A stretch of DNA of 64,000 nt from Lucifuga dentata. Taxonomy: Eukaryota > Chordata > Actinopteri > Ophidiiformes > Bythitidae. The notes under the pieces were generated by a model, which was given only the letters and a program-made list of their open reading frames with translations, was not told the origin of the DNA and made no database searches. Both the position numbers and the translations under genes were made by a program. The stretch covers positions 1 to 64,000 of the forward strand of contig VXCM01000770.1 of NCBI GenBank assembly GCA_014773175.1, given 5' to 3'. Numbering within the stretch: the first letter of the stretch is position 1; each line of letters starts with the position of its first letter. Shown here piece after piece: positions 34,201 through 46,770 of the stretch.

Positions 34201-37200
34201 TACATGTTTTAGCTATACGGCTTCTTGAGTCTGTAGGGCACAGCAGATGTGTGTGTGTGAGTGAGAGAGAGAGAAAGAGAGAGAGAGAGACTGAAGGTTG
34301 TTTTTTCACCGATAGATGCAGAAGATATTTTCATGTATACTGCAGTGAACTGTTGAATATTTCAACAATAATTAGATTTCAAACTCTCCCTCTGAAACAT
34401 TTTATCACCACCTCAACTCGTGGGTTGCAGGCAGCCTTCTGCACTCCACCTCTATAGACATTTGATTAATCACTTTGACAATACTTAATTACAGTAGGAT
34501 GGCAGCCACGTGAGGCCTTTATCTGGGGCGCTGCAACCTGCACAAGTGATCTATTTCTTTCATCAAGCACCCTCAGGCATGCTTAGCATTCACTCACACT
34601 CGCTCCAGAGAGTGAGGGAAATGTGAGCGTGTGACACATTGATAAGCGTGTTTAATAAGTCTTTTTTTTTCTCACACTCCTCTTTTCCAAACAGAAATAT
34701 TGATAGCCACATGCCTGCATTGTGCTCTTTTGCTCAATCAAACATCTCACCAGGTCTGTTTTCCTAGAGCACAAAAAGAGACACTTTGAAATGATTTACC
34801 TTTGGCACTTTATACGCCAAGATAACAGCATAAATCAATATTTGCTACATGAGGACAGAAAGTCATCCTTAACTTAACACATTTACTTTCATTTAAAACA
34901 ACTTTCAACAACTTTCTCTCACCAAAGTATTAAAAGGAGGTTTAACAGGAATCATTCCACTCGACAACAAGACTAGTTAGCAAAGAGTCTTTAAACTTGA
35001 TGACATTATACTTTGCACAAGGCTTGGGTGAGAGTCCATGTGATGTAAATTTATCAGATGCTCACATTAGTGTCTGTATATGCAGATGTCCATACAGCTC
35101 TCAGATTTTGTGACCATGCCTATTGCACATGTCCTTGACATGCAAAATGAATATAAAAACAGCCAAGTTTAACTCTTGCAGAGAAATCGCACAGACTGTG
35201 TGAAGAAATGAAAAAATGTGCAGGCAGAAATGAAAGTATCTGCGAGACAGATTTGTGAAGGCCAAGAAAAAGGGGTAAAAATGGCAATGCTGGCATGGGG
35301 ACATAAATTATTGTGCATGTGTGTGACACATTCGCATATGTAGACATCCTTATGTAGTATGTATGGAACTGCACATGCTTTGTCCACCCCAGTTCTATTT
35401 CATTGTTCAAAATTAGTCCATCACTACTACCTGTCCTGCTGCAAAAACATGAGTTCTTGTCAGTTATCCAATTTATTTATTTATATTCATGGCAACGAGG
35501 GAATCCTATTAATTTAATCCACATATACAGTTTATCCTGCATTTTTGCTTTGATCCAGTAAAGATAAAAAATTACGAGTACAGTGTGCATGTGAATCTGA
35601 ACCCCTGACAATGCAAATATATACTTTGGGACCTAGTGAGGCAAGTGGTTAATCACAAATCTCAAGAAGCCTTTTACTGTCCAGAATGGCATAATACTCG
35701 TAATTAATACATTTTAATGAAACAAGTTTCTGTTTAACCAAAAGTATACCATAAATATCTCAGACAACATTCTTCTGACGCTTGGCAATCAAATGAGAAC
35801 AGGTGAAGGTAGTGAATACAAAATCACAACATCTCAGCTCATTGTGCCACAATATGCTTTTTCTAACACAGAATAACAGATAAAAGGAGCCTCTGATGAA
35901 AAACCTGTAGCATGCTTAAGAGACAATATACTTGATGGACATGACCATTTAATGCTAAGACTGACAACTGCAGCTCTACAGTACTTTTTTTCTTAAATAT
36001 ATGCAAGTGAAAGCTGAACTCTGTTACGTAGTTTTGTTGAAATATAAAAATAGTCATCTCTATGTTAGGGTAATGATGGATATTCAGACTACTGACACAT
36101 ACAGTAGTTAAATTTGTTGTCTGTAAACTAATATTCAGTCTAATTTCTGTGTTGGGTGGGCAAAATTCAGCTTTACACAACATTCAAATGTCTCAAATAA
36201 TGTTTATTTAATTTCCACTGTGTCAACATTATAAAAGGTGTGGCTCTTCTGTAAATTGTCAGACCAATTTACTTTCAGGTCAGGATGACGGGCAATTACA
36301 GGCACACTGGTTACTTAGCTATGGACTTCCATTTCAAACAGACCCGAGTCCCAGTAATCATTTCTTTCACCTGCGGTGACTGAAAAGCTCTATGCAAATT
36401 CTGTGCGTAAAATTTACTGTGAAAGATTAGATATGTAAATAGCCAAAACAGTTGCTTTCTGCCAACATCCAAAATTACTGATACATAATTTCATGGATTT
36501 GACAGCAGTGCAGTTTCTAATATCCTTTCAGGAAGCAAGCCCGAGGCTTAAAGACACAAGCTAATCATCGTTGCACCTTTCAGATCTTGTAGAGAAGAGC
36601 CGTATAAATACCAAAAGGTTCAAATCCATCTGTGTCGCATCCAGCTTGTTTGATGACCAAGGCGCTGTTCACTATTTAGTGCAGTTTGACAACTATTGCA
36701 ACTAGAACTGTTACTTAAAAATAGAAATGTTCACTGTGATGTGGAAAAGTCAAGATGTGACTGAGCACTGGCAACTCTGACAAAAACTGTTTGATAAGCC
36801 AGAAGTAGTTTGGCTACTAAAGAACATTCATTCAAAGAGCACATACCTCCATCAAGGCCCAAGAGTCTTCTGATTTAGCTTTTTTGTTGCCAATACAAAC
36901 CAAGACTTTTACTTTTATTACCTTGAAATCAGATGTTGCAAATTCATTGTCCTAACTGTCAAAATTGTTGGATGTTTTTAAATCAGCATCATCTTAGCTA
37001 CACATTGTGGTATTTACATGTTTCTAGCTTTATTTGTTCATGTACAGCGATGCCAAATATGACCACTGTCTGAGAATGGATGGTTTAATCTGTTATTGCT
37101 GGATCTGGGCTAACCTTGTTGATAGTCCATCATAGGATATGCCTGTTTTTTTTTTTTTTTTTTNTTTTTTTTTTTTTTTTTGTTTTTTTTTTAAGATTGC

Positions 37201-38800
37201 TGTCTTAGTTTGTGATAAATAAGCAATGTTATCAAATGCCTCAATTTCTTTGGTAGAGACAGTTTCCGTATGCCAGCAGTAATACAGAACCTAAACATTA
37301 AAAGTAATACAAATGCTGTTTGGCACAACTACAAAACCAGTTTATGAAAGTACATAAGTATGTACTCGGCTGATTTGTCCTTGTTATCTCACAGGAATAC
37401 ACTGTCTTGCCCACTTAACGTCAGGAATCTTGCAGTGTGGTTGCAGCGCGTGCACACACACACAATGGCTCGTAGCTTTGGTCCTTAGCTGCAAACACAC
37501 GTGCTCTCTCAGCCATCTATTTAAATAACAACACAGCCAAGAAAAATTCATTGCAGCAAAGTTTTTCTGTACATATCTAAAATCTGCTGCCTGTCTTGCT
37601 GCTCTTTTGTCTATTTCTGTCCTGTTGTTGTTGTTCTCTATTTGGTGGTATATTTTTGGCGGCGGCTGCAGTCACATAAAGCTTTTTTTTCAGAGTTTGA
37701 CATATAATCTAAAATCCTGTTCTTATCTATTATCTTGTCTATGGAGATATCACAGACAGCAGCCACTATTTTTATAGAATGTCTCCCTCAAGTTTTCCTC
37801 CCTTTCTTTTTTAAATCATTCATTAAGTCTTCAAAATGACCTTGTGCAGATGTGGTGGGATGCTAGAAAATCCAAAACAGCTTTATTTTCTGCTTGTAGA
37901 TTGGAAGTATCACCTCAGGTATCTTGCCATTGGCTCAGATTCTTCTGCTCTCACAGGCTGCACTGAAATGGTTCTTTTCTTTGCTGTACAAGAAAGATTA
38001 AAGTATCAAATGTTGAAATGGCTCCTTTAATAGATCGGGCTAATGGTTAAAGACATCATGAATGCAGTACTTCATTAAAGTATTCATGTTTTGACTCCAA
38101 TGGCAATTTTGTAGTTTCACGTCAGCCAGTTAGCAGCATTTTCTCCAAGTTGCTTTACTAGCTAATCGAAGCTGCACACAGCTGCATCACACAAAAAGAT
38201 TAAATGGGTTTTAATGAACCATTGTGGCAGGATTATAGTGTCTGCATCGCTACAACAACAAAAGATCTACATGAACACAGTAACTACTGGGTTGGAAGAG
38301 TGTGGACATGACAAGTAGAAGTGTCAGACAACCATAATTCCAGTTCTTCTTAACGGGAACAAAATGAATAGCTGAGATGACTCAGCTAGAGAGAAACTCT
38401 ACCAAACGGAGTGCCATTCAACACGCATTCAAGTGAAACAAGTTCCAATTTTCCCCCAAGGCTGAGTGTCAAGTGGGCTCTGTAGTCCTATATGTCTCCC
38501 TCTCCTCTGATTTCATCTTTTTTCCTCTTTTCTACACACTCGTCTTTCCAAGCTTGACATTTGGGAATACATTACAGTGTTTTTTTTCTTGTCAGCTACA
38601 GTTTTCCGTCTCATATTTATTTATTTAACTCTGTATTTTGCATTTCCTTTTGCCTTGGGAACAGCTTGAATTCTGCAGGTGCCTGAAATTTTCCACATTA
38701 TGGTCTATACAGTGATCCACGCTGTCATCAAGAACAGATTTTAATAATTATGCACGCATTTGTCAATATTCATCTCATTCCAAAGAGCATCTGTTTGTTC
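31258..38800. other. Intronic stretch without recognisable genes
   Basis: Read on both strands for exons, RNA genes and transposons. It contains poly-A and poly-T runs with Ns (33957, 37164), short GA and CT tracts (33610, 34255-34290) and the GATGAATGGTGAAAC repeat at 32572. The rest shows no reading frame or structure I can support. Confidence 0.6.
32572..32648. repeat. GGATGAGTGGTGAAAC-type repeat, copy 1
   Basis: GACGAAGCCATTTGGATGAA, TGGTGAAACATTTC and a GTTGACTTGACTCAGC ending. Shares its core with copies at 45255 and 51489. Confidence 0.5.
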
Positions 38801-38834
38801 ATTTTTTAGCAGGACTGCTCAAAAAGGTATGAAT

Positions 38835-39110
38835 TAATTTTGACTAAACGTGGTGAAAGGGTGAAGCATATTCCTGAGAAGATCCCATTAAATATTGATG
38901 TGGATCTGATCCAGCAGCAGATCCAGGAGTTTTTATATAAATTTTGTAATATTTTGAGGTGGGGTGTTTTTTTTTTTTTAATGTACATTTTTGTCAGTTT
39001 CTTCAACAATACACCAATCTGAATGATAAAATTTGGGTCATTTCTGACTTATGATGGATTATCAATAGATGAAATTTGGTCCAGATTCTGAACAAAAATG
39101 TTTGGACAGG
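38835..39110 (+). repeat. Putative interspersed repeat
   Basis: GTGGTGAAAGGGTGAAGCAT, AGATCCCATTAAATATTG and GATCCAGGAGTTTTTATA, followed by a T run. These follow the pattern of a common fish repeat (GTGAAAGG..AACCCATTAAATTT..CAGATCCAGGAATTTTT). No second copy is in the window, so the call rests on memory of the family. Confidence 0.35.
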
Positions 39111-39494
39111 GTGCAGAATAAGTGCAACAACCATTAATGTGCAGCTGAGATGTTTTTAGTAATTTAGTGATTTATTAGCATGGAAACAGTTTTGACATAT
39201 CTCTTAAAAGTTACAGAGAAACGGCCAGAAAAATGTTATGTTTATTTTAGTTGTTTCTCTCTTTAGATAAATATATCAGTTAAAAAAAAGAGTCTCAGCT
39301 AATGCTGAAAGTAAGGTACTAATTATATGAGTGACTGATTTTTTAATAATTAATGCAAGTAAACTGTGATACAGGGAAAATAAATCACAATATAATCCGT
39401 CCTCTCTCCCTCAGCACCTCTCTGCTTCTTTCTCTTCCTCCCTTCCTTTGCATTTACAGTGTATGTATTGATTGGGGGACTTGCATTGCAGTGT

Positions 39495-39725
39495 TGACCA
39501 TATTTATCCCGCCTAATCAGGTCAATTAGTGGCAGGATGATAAGCTGCTGCAGCGCTAGTGTCCCCCAGCTCTCTCTGATGAGTGTGGGGCTAATTGGGA
39601 TCAAGGTTGGGTTTAAAGCTGAGCTGAGTTGGAACCGAAAGCGCAAGCCGGGGCTAATCTAATCAGGTGCACCATCAGACTGCTGTCTAATCGCGTCAAT
39701 TACAGACCAGTTAAATGTATACTGG
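39495..39725. promoter_or_regulatory. Candidate conserved regulatory patch A
   Basis: A relatively GC-rich, non-repetitive stretch dense in homeodomain-type cores: CCTAATCAGGTCAATTAG, GGGGCTAATTGGGATC, GGGGCTAATCTAATCAGG and TGTCTAATCGCGTCAATTAC. The repeated TAATC/CAATTA grammar is unusual against the AT-rich background. Function is inferred from composition alone. Confidence 0.3.
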
Positions 39726-39788
39726 AACCTGAAATAGCCCTCCATTACCACATACCCCCACAAGAAGAGCGGGACATGCATATTTGTT

Positions 39789-39792
<4 letters not shown>

Positions 39793-39823
<31 letters not shown>

Positions 39824-39838
39824 GTGTGTGTGTGTGTA
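39793..39838. repeat. (GT)n microsatellite
   Basis: About 23 units with one GC interruption. Confidence 0.97.
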
Positions 39839-40034
39839 TGTAGAAGTGTACGAATGTCTATGTGAGTGTGAGAGAGTGTTTGAGTTAAGTGCAATCATCA
39901 TCCTGTGCCTGCACTATCAGAGCTATCAAAAGCCCATCTGGGAAAGATGTGTGCATGTGTGTGTGCATGTGCATGTGTGTACGTACGACAGCAGCCACAG
40001 ATCCTTCACTGAAGAGCCCAGGTGTTCCTGTTAA

Positions 40035-40195
40035 AGTGTTAATTAGATTAGTGCAGATCAAACGGGGGTGGTGTTCACTGGGGAGTGGAGGTGGCAGGGC
40101 CATCATGCCAGGGCACTGGGACCAAACACTCCTCCTCATCCACCAATTAGGATGAATTAATCATTCACTAGAGTCATTTGATTGGTTCTCCCTGA
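40035..40195. promoter_or_regulatory. Candidate conserved regulatory patch B
   Basis: Non-repetitive; contains GTTAATTAGATTAGTGCAG and CCACCAATTAGGATGAATTA. It lies about 300 bp beyond patch A across a GT repeat. Speculative. Confidence 0.2.
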
Positions 40196-42364
40196 AGCTC
40201 ATGGCAACCCAACAATGAGACATTTGCAGACCTCTGTATCTGTGTTACGAAGAAACTACAGACTTAGTACAGGTTTTACAAGATACAGCAATGGTGCTAC
40301 TGCAGCACTCAAAATTTAAGCTAAAACAGGCTACATTTCTTATACCTGGTCTACAAATGTCAATTTCAAAGGATTCAGACCCCAAAATGTGTCAGGCCTA
40401 TAGTAGACTGGTGCCTCTTACCCAGTGCATGCTGAGATAGCCTCCACTCACACCACTGAAAATAACTAAGTTATGTGTGGATAAACACACAAACACATAT
40501 TCTTATTGGTCGTTTATGGTAATGAATCCAGATAAGTTCATAAAACAGATCGTCATGCTGAGTACTGTAGTGTACACACACTATGCAAGTGTGTTAGAAT
40601 TCTTTCAGCTTGTGTCATACATTTACATCACACATGCTCATAGACATAGTAAATCACTTTCCTCATAGCCTTATCCGTTATCCAATGGCAGAAACATACA
40701 AAATCACAAGGAAACCAACCAAGTTCCCACTGGGAGCCATCGGGACTGAGAACCAGGGTACACGAGTGGTAACACACATCAATTCCACAGTAAGTAGCTA
40801 CTGATGTGAGTTTGTGTAGTGCACCACAAATATATATACAAAATCTTTAATAAGTCTCTCAATATGTTCTTCTTTTACAGATTATTAACACAGTACTATA
40901 TTCTGTTAAATTCTTCACTGCCAGTGGCTTTGTTTATTCTGTATTATATATTTATTCTGTGTTATTGTGGGTGTGTGTGCTTCCATGTGTGATTTGACTA
41001 TGCTGTGACTGTTACCCTTCCAACACTTTGCGAGCCCCTTTTCCCAGGAAACCATTTGTCCATTAAACCCAGTGTGATGGCACCAGTGTGTTAAAGGCCT
41101 CACACCACACATCACTTCTACAGCCCATTCCTGATGGTTGTGCGAGTGTTGTACACTCCTGAGGTCTCCAACACAAACACACTCAAAATATATTCACTGG
41201 ACTAACTCGACTGTCAACCTCCACTCTGATCACAGCTTTCCTCATGTATGCTACATCCAATTTATGATTAACTATTGGTGATATTCATAAACAACTACTA
41301 ATAATATTTTATTTTTTTATACATAGAACTATAGCACATTTGACAAAGACAGACTTAATAAGCAGCCCCCACTTACACAAGCTGGCTTAAGTCACAGACT
41401 CTGTAATGTGTGGCCTTGTGTGCCTCAGCGCAGGCACTGCAATGTGCTAATTGGCAGAGCTTTACAGAGATCTCTTCAAACTGATATTTGCTATGATGAT
41501 AGAGAGATGGATTCATTCTGCCATTGTGAGTCTCCTGGGCACCTCTTCCCCTGCCATTAGCCCTAACCTCGCCTCTCTTAAGAGCGATGATGATTTTGCT
41601 CACTAATGCAGGCAATGTTGTGTCTCTTCATTATCCTGCCCACTAAAGGCTCCTACAGTGTGTGTGAGATTATGGCAATTGTATAAGTTCAGTGAATGCC
41701 ACGCTGTGCGACATTGGTCTAATAAACTTGTGTACGACCTCAAGTTTGATGATAGGCTACGATGCAAGTCTAAAGAAAATATGCAAGCATAGAACATCAT
41801 CAGTGTGTGTCATCCATCTGTGCCGCTCTTGTGGAAAATAATAATGCTAAACAAGAAGTAACCTTGGCTTCCATATGTGTCGAAAAAACTCCAAAGAAGA
41901 GGAGGAGGAAGAGGAGGAGAGTATGGACCCAGCTTGCTACTGACCCAGGACCTGCAATTCCTCTGCTATTTCTCTCCACGCTACGTTCTTCTTTGAGCAG
42001 TCATGGCTAGGGTTGCTACCTTTGTTCCGGCTCAATATGGGACAGGATGGCAGGATGGGGGGGAGGACTTCAAAACATATTGGCTCAGTTTCATTAAAAA
42101 CAAACAAAAAAAAAACAAACAAACAAAAAAAAAACTTCTCCTATGATATTCAGTGCACCGCTGTCACATGAAGGTAGCGTTGCTGCGAGGGGTGTGACAA
42201 GTAACAGCCAATGAAGATTAGTATGTTAATGAGCTGCTGCATATTTACCAGCCACCATTTATCTTGATTCATCTGGTTTTACAGCCACTAATAAAACAGG
42301 TAAACGTGCATTTTAACAGGATGGGGTGGCAACATCTCTTCAGTTTGGGGGCTTGTTATTGTCT

Positions 42365-42430
42365 CTCACACACACACACACACACCCCCCCAAAAAAAAA
42401 AAAAAAAAAANAAAAAAAAAAAAAAAAAAA
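42365..42430. repeat. (CA)n, poly-C and poly-A compound with N
   Basis: A CA run passes into C7 and then a long A run broken by the N at 42411. Length is unreliable. Confidence 0.9.
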
Positions 42431-42459
42431 GTTCTAAATGGCTCTAAGTATTGATCTGC

Positions 42460-42730
42460 ATTCCTATTGGTTGTCTAGTAGACATAGGTCGTAACGGCAG
42501 TCAGATAGTGAGATTGTCATCCTAAATTTCTGACTATGTTAGAATTTTGTCTTAGGCTGTCTTTGGTCTCAAGGCCATTAAATTGGCCATCTTTGAGCCT
42601 GTTTCAGAGTGTGACCTAGGACCACCGTTTTGGAGTTATGACCAAAGATAGCATCACATTTCTTTCATGTTTGTCATCTTTCGTCTGGGACAGCCCAAAC
42701 CTGTATAAGGCTTAAGGCAGAACTTCTCTC
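42460..42730 (+). repeat. Interspersed repeat, uninterrupted copy
   Basis: CGTAACGGCAGTCAGATAGT, GAATTTTGTCTTAGGCTGTC, TTTGGTCTCAAGGCCATT, GTGACCTAGGACCACC and CTGGGACAGCCC follow in order. The same phrases occur in two pieces at 50690-50811 and 51590-51715. Family unknown. Confidence 0.6.
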
Positions 42731-43339
42731 TATTGCGAATGTGCCCCCAATTCCAGTGTTGATATAGGCTTGTGATCATGTCTGGCTTACTTTGTTACAC
42801 CCTCTCAAAGGATTATATACTTACTGTCATACTGCTGTCTGCTCTAAGCCTTCGCCTCTGACAAGACAGAAGCTGCAGGTTAACTCTCTCTCTCACAAAA
42901 GAGTAAGCTCTGCCTGCTTCTCTCACCTTTAATAGCCTGACTGAAATGAAGATGCTCAGCTGAAACTTATGGTATAAGAGTCATGGCAGATGAGGAGACC
43001 AGCTGCTGATAGCCAGCACTATAGGAGCCACAAAGTGATAACCTTGTTTGTTACTGTACTGAATACCACAGAGCTGCACAGAGCTACGTGACTCCTGGGA
43101 GGTCTAACCCAGATGTCTGGCTGCTCTGCATTACCTGCCCCCCCACCTTCAGAAAATGCTATGTGACAGTGTTTGATCATAATAAAACATTTTGCTCCCC
43201 AAACTTGTTGTCAACTGTCCTTTGCGCACATTGCTCTTGACAGCAGTGCATTTATGATTTCAAAATGCTACACAAAGCTATATTTGAAGTCAGATCAGGA
43301 AATCTGTTAAACATTAAATGTAATAAAGTGGCAGAATTA

Positions 43340-43347
43340 CATCTAAC
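43340..43347. repeat. hAT target-site duplication, left
   Basis: CATCTAAC, repeated exactly at 44655-44662 next to the opposite end of the hAT element. Confidence 0.9.
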
Positions 43348-44654
43348 TAGTGGTGTTTTTGCATTAGGGGCCCGTGGGGCATGGCCCCACCAGAGGGCAC
43401 TGTTGTACATAAGCAGTTATAGGCTTTTCTCTATCAGAAACAATAATGTGTGACAAACTCAACTTTGTCTACTTCATAACATCTTTGCAATTTTTCGTAA
43501 TATTTTCTGATTGCAATTTTAATCTCCAGAAAAATATTGATTTGTGANTTTGCAATTTTTCGTAATATTTTCTGATTGCAATTTTAATCTCCAGAAAAAT
43601 ATTGATTTGTGAAGGGTGTAATTTGTCTTTGTGCCTGAAATGATGCTGCTTGCCTATTTCCGCTTTGTGGGGCATGGCAGAGCTGGCCCTGCTGCTCCTG
43701 TAGTGTACTGAACAAACCATATGCGCGTGCATGCATGCACGTGTTCAACGCGAACCTTCGGTTTCATCAGTGGGGCCTGACAGCCGGGGCCCCATAGAAG
43801 CATCCCATTGGTTGATTTGATTGGCGGAAGCGCACACATCTTGCTTGCTAGCGAAAGAGTGGCTGATATTATCTTTGAACTTGCGTTAATGGTACAGCAG
43901 TAGTCATGAATTGTGTGGATTATTTAACTACAGTGTGATTTAGCACTCTACCCCTTGAGCAAAAATTGGAAATAAAACGTTTGGGACCGCATCGACTAGA
44001 TGGCTTTATCATTTCGCAAGAAGGAAAAGATAAAAACAGGACATTCAACCAGGAGTGGTTCAAAAGGAAAACTTGGCTAACTGCTAGCATATCAAAGAAA
44101 AAACAAAAAAAACAAAAGGCCCTGTTCTGCTTTCCGTGTCTTCTTTTCAGAGGGAAACTGGACAACAAGTGGATTTAAGGACTTAAAGCATCTTTCAGAA
44201 AGGTTGGCAAAACACAAGAGTTGTGCATCGCATGTGGATAATGCCATTAAGTTGGGCTTACTGGGAATAACGAACATTGCCTCAACTTGACAGAGCGTAC
44301 AGACATGGCACTGAACAATACAACCCACAGACTGAAGAAAACAGGTGTTACATGTCAGAGCAGTGCGCTGTTCACTCCATGAATTTTGCTTTGCATTTTA
44401 TTGTCCTCATGTTGGTGTTGTTTGGATTGTGACTAGGCTATTTAATACTCACAGCAATCACAGTGTTTTCGCTCTCTCACTGGTGCGCGGTTTATTGCTT
44501 TTATGAGTATGGTTCAAAGTAACCAAACATACATACATACATATATATATATGTGTGTGTGTGTAGCTACTAGTATGTTTTGATTTAATCATCACATTTT
44601 CTTGTAGAAATATTGTGTGGCCCCACCAAAATTTTCATACCAAAATCGCCACTG
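43348..44654 (+). mobile_element. Degraded hAT transposon (1.3 kb)
   Basis: Left end TAGTGGTGTTTTTGC and inverted right end CAGTGGCGATTTTGG, each followed inward by a GTGGGGC/GTGGGGCC segment. Exact 8-bp direct repeats CATCTAAC flank the element, the length hAT transposases generate. The interior carries a broken N-terminal transposase fragment (43945-44400) and lacks the catalytic region, so it is internally deleted. An exact 64-nt duplication around the N at 43548 is most likely an assembly error within it. Confidence 0.9.
43945..44400 (+). pseudogene. Frameshifted N-terminal fragment of a hAT-family (ZMYM/TTF zinc-finger) transposase
   Basis: The first frame reads LEIKRLGPHRLDGFI, then FNQEWFKRKTWLTASI and KALFCFPCLLF. 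These match the zf-TTF domain at the start of fish hAT-like and ZMYM1-like proteins, where a TWLT motif and CFPC cysteines precede a WTTxGFKDLKHLSER helix. That helix (TSGFKDLKHLSERLAKHKS) is present, but in a different frame starting near 44157. A second frame change near 44280 is needed to continue into QLDRAYRHGTEQYNP. A long A-rich insertion (44090-44118) also disrupts the zinc-finger region. The DDE catalytic part and C-terminal dimerisation domain are absent, so the fragment is non-functional. Identification is from remembered family motifs. Confidence 0.85.
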
Positions 44655-44662
44655 CATCTAAC
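44655..44662. repeat. hAT target-site duplication, right
   Basis: CATCTAAC, identical to 43340-43347. Confidence 0.9.
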
Positions 44663-45254
44663 ACCTTGAGATACACATAAAGAAGAATGTGTACACCTGC
44701 AGAGCCCCATTAGACTGACATTAAGTAACTATCAATATTGTCAGATTATCACTGATATAAAGAAAAATTAGACTGTGGAACAAGTGTACAATACAGTATG
44801 TTCTTATGATCAAGAATTGATGATGATTATGGCTTTCAATGGGCATTATGGAAACATATGATCAGAATAATACCAAGTGAATTATTCAAACATTTATTAC
44901 AGGAACTGCATAAAAAGTTGATGCATCATTAGTTCACCAGTGACTAAAAGCCTACTTGACTGAATTCTATAATGGAATCGGCTGGGACAGTGTTTAAAAA
45001 AAAACAAAAACAAAACAAAACAAAANAAAAAAAAAAAAAACACAACAACACTCAACTAGCATACTCTATCCGAGACATGAGTCACCATATACTGTATTTT
45101 GTCCTCATCTGTTTCTGAGAAAATCCATCTACAACATTCTTAAAATCAACACACCATAACTGATTTAATTAACATTGTTAGTTTATTCTTTCATAGTTTG
45201 ACTTCAGAAATGCCCTCTATGTCACAATTTGATTCTGGTTTACTGCCCACCATT

Positions 45255-45335
45255 GACGAGGAACCAAAGAAGCTACTGGGATGAGTGGTGAAACATCTTT
45301 AAGACTAAATAGCAAGTTCAGTTTCTACTGCTAGA
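45255..45335. repeat. GGATGAGTGGTGAAAC-type repeat, copy 2
   Basis: GACGAGGAACCAAAGAAGCT, GGGATGAGTGGTGAAACATC and TTTAAGACTAAA. Shares its core with 32572 and 51489. Confidence 0.55.
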
Positions 45336-45350
45336 TGTTTAATGACAAAT

Positions 45351-46022
45351 CAGGGGTGAGCAACTTTGATGAGGATGGGGGCCAATAAAATTTCATTCTC
45401 ACAGTCAAAGGGCCACACATTAAATAAAACAAAAAATAAGGGAGATTTTCTGGGACATCCTCTCTTGCCATAGGCAAAAGACAGAAAAAAATTGACCTTG
45501 GCGCGAATAAAATAAATGCCGCATTTTCACAATGCGAAATTTCGCATTGTATGTGTATATTCTCATTAACTGATGTAGTTTTTAACTGACACGCAATTTA
45601 ATCGTGCTTAAATTTGTGTTCAGTGTAAAACGGCCTTCTCTCTCTCTCTCTCTCTGTCTGTCTCTCTCTCTCGTTCTGTCGCTGTGGAGAGAAAAAGAGA
45701 TGAGATGTTTGCTCTTGGAGATATACTGTACAAGGAATAGTAGGAAAAATAACTGCTGCTGCTGCTCAATGTTAACGTGCAGAGCTCCCTCAGACCCGAC
45801 CCAACCCGATCTTATTCTGTTATTGAAAGCTTTGCTACCATGGAATGGATGGTAGTAAATACCGCATTGGTAATGACCAAGCGACCAAGCACCCTCTGCT
45901 GATGGGCAGTGGTAATAACAAAGGAAAATACTTTTTATAATTTTCATTTTTATTAATTGAGAAGTCATCTGAGAGCCTGATAGATCAAAGGTGCAGGTTG
46001 TATTTGGCCCACAGGCCGCCTG
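45351..46022. mobile_element. Possible hAT-like element with a 22-bp perfect palindrome
   Basis: The left boundary CAGGGGTGAGCAACTTTGA is followed by GGGGGCC, and the right boundary GTATTTGGCCCACAGGCCGC is followed by CTG. This resembles the CAGGGG..GGCC and GGCC..CCTG ends of fish hAT elements. No matching 8-bp target duplication was found. Inside are a CT tract (45634-45672) and the palindrome at 45529-45550. Confidence 0.4.
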
Positions 46023-46537
46023 TCATAGATAGACATAACTCATCATATTTCTCTAAAGTAAATTTTCTTGCTCTCATCTGCATTTACAACTCTAAACTGG
46101 CATTGTCTGGAAACGTGTTTGTATAGTAATTTGTGCTATTGGACACAATTCTCTATGGAACACTGTATGTGTAAGACATAGTTGTGCTGCATTTTTCATC
46201 TAAATGTCTCCCAAATCACCATTAAAAGAATGAATAAAACATTTGTTTGCTTCAGTAAAAGGCATATGGGGATTCCACTATTTGTTTTGTCTTCCTCTCA
46301 TGGTTGGAGCATTCTTGCATTCGGAATTAAGAAAGAAAGCAGTGGTAGGACCACATAGTGAGGGCTGTCTGCCTGTGGACTGACTGGACTGAACTCTGTT
46401 TCACCATCCAGTGTCTCTCCAAGGCTTTAGCTTTCAACTGGGGGGGGGGGGGGGNGGGCTCTGACATAGTAAAACAGTGCATAAACACACACCTCAATGT
46501 GTATGCATATACAGTGAAGTTCTGCCTTTTCTCATAC

Positions 46538-46770
46538 TATATATATCTCCCTCTCTCATCAGAGCGTTATCTAGTCATAGTGTGATTCGGGGAGCAAACA
46601 GAGTGATCTGTCTCCAGTTATGACTGAAGCATGAAAAGTTTGCTTATAATTGCTGGAAAATGTCACCACAATTAATTACTGATGAGTTCTACTCCAAAGG
46701 TAATCTAAATAAAAATAGACTTGATGAGTATTTAATGCGATTCATGCAAATAAATGCCATCATCACCTCC
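46538..46770. repeat. Local tandem duplication, copy 1
   Basis: Matches 47201-47440 at about 85-90% by eye: CTCTCTCATC.GAGCGT.ATCTAGTCA, CCAGTTATGACT, GTTTGCTTATAATTGCTGGA, CACAATTAATTAC and GAGTTCTACTCCAAAGGTAA. Confidence 0.85.

Noticed and set aside
43484..43612. Apparent 64-bp tandem repeat
   Set aside because: Exact copies around a single N inside a transposon that is otherwise diverged; better explained as unmerged contig ends.
45582..45968. 128-residue minus-strand ORF
   Set aside because: Contains an Arg-Glu run from a CT microsatellite and lies in a probable hAT-like element; no domain is visible.
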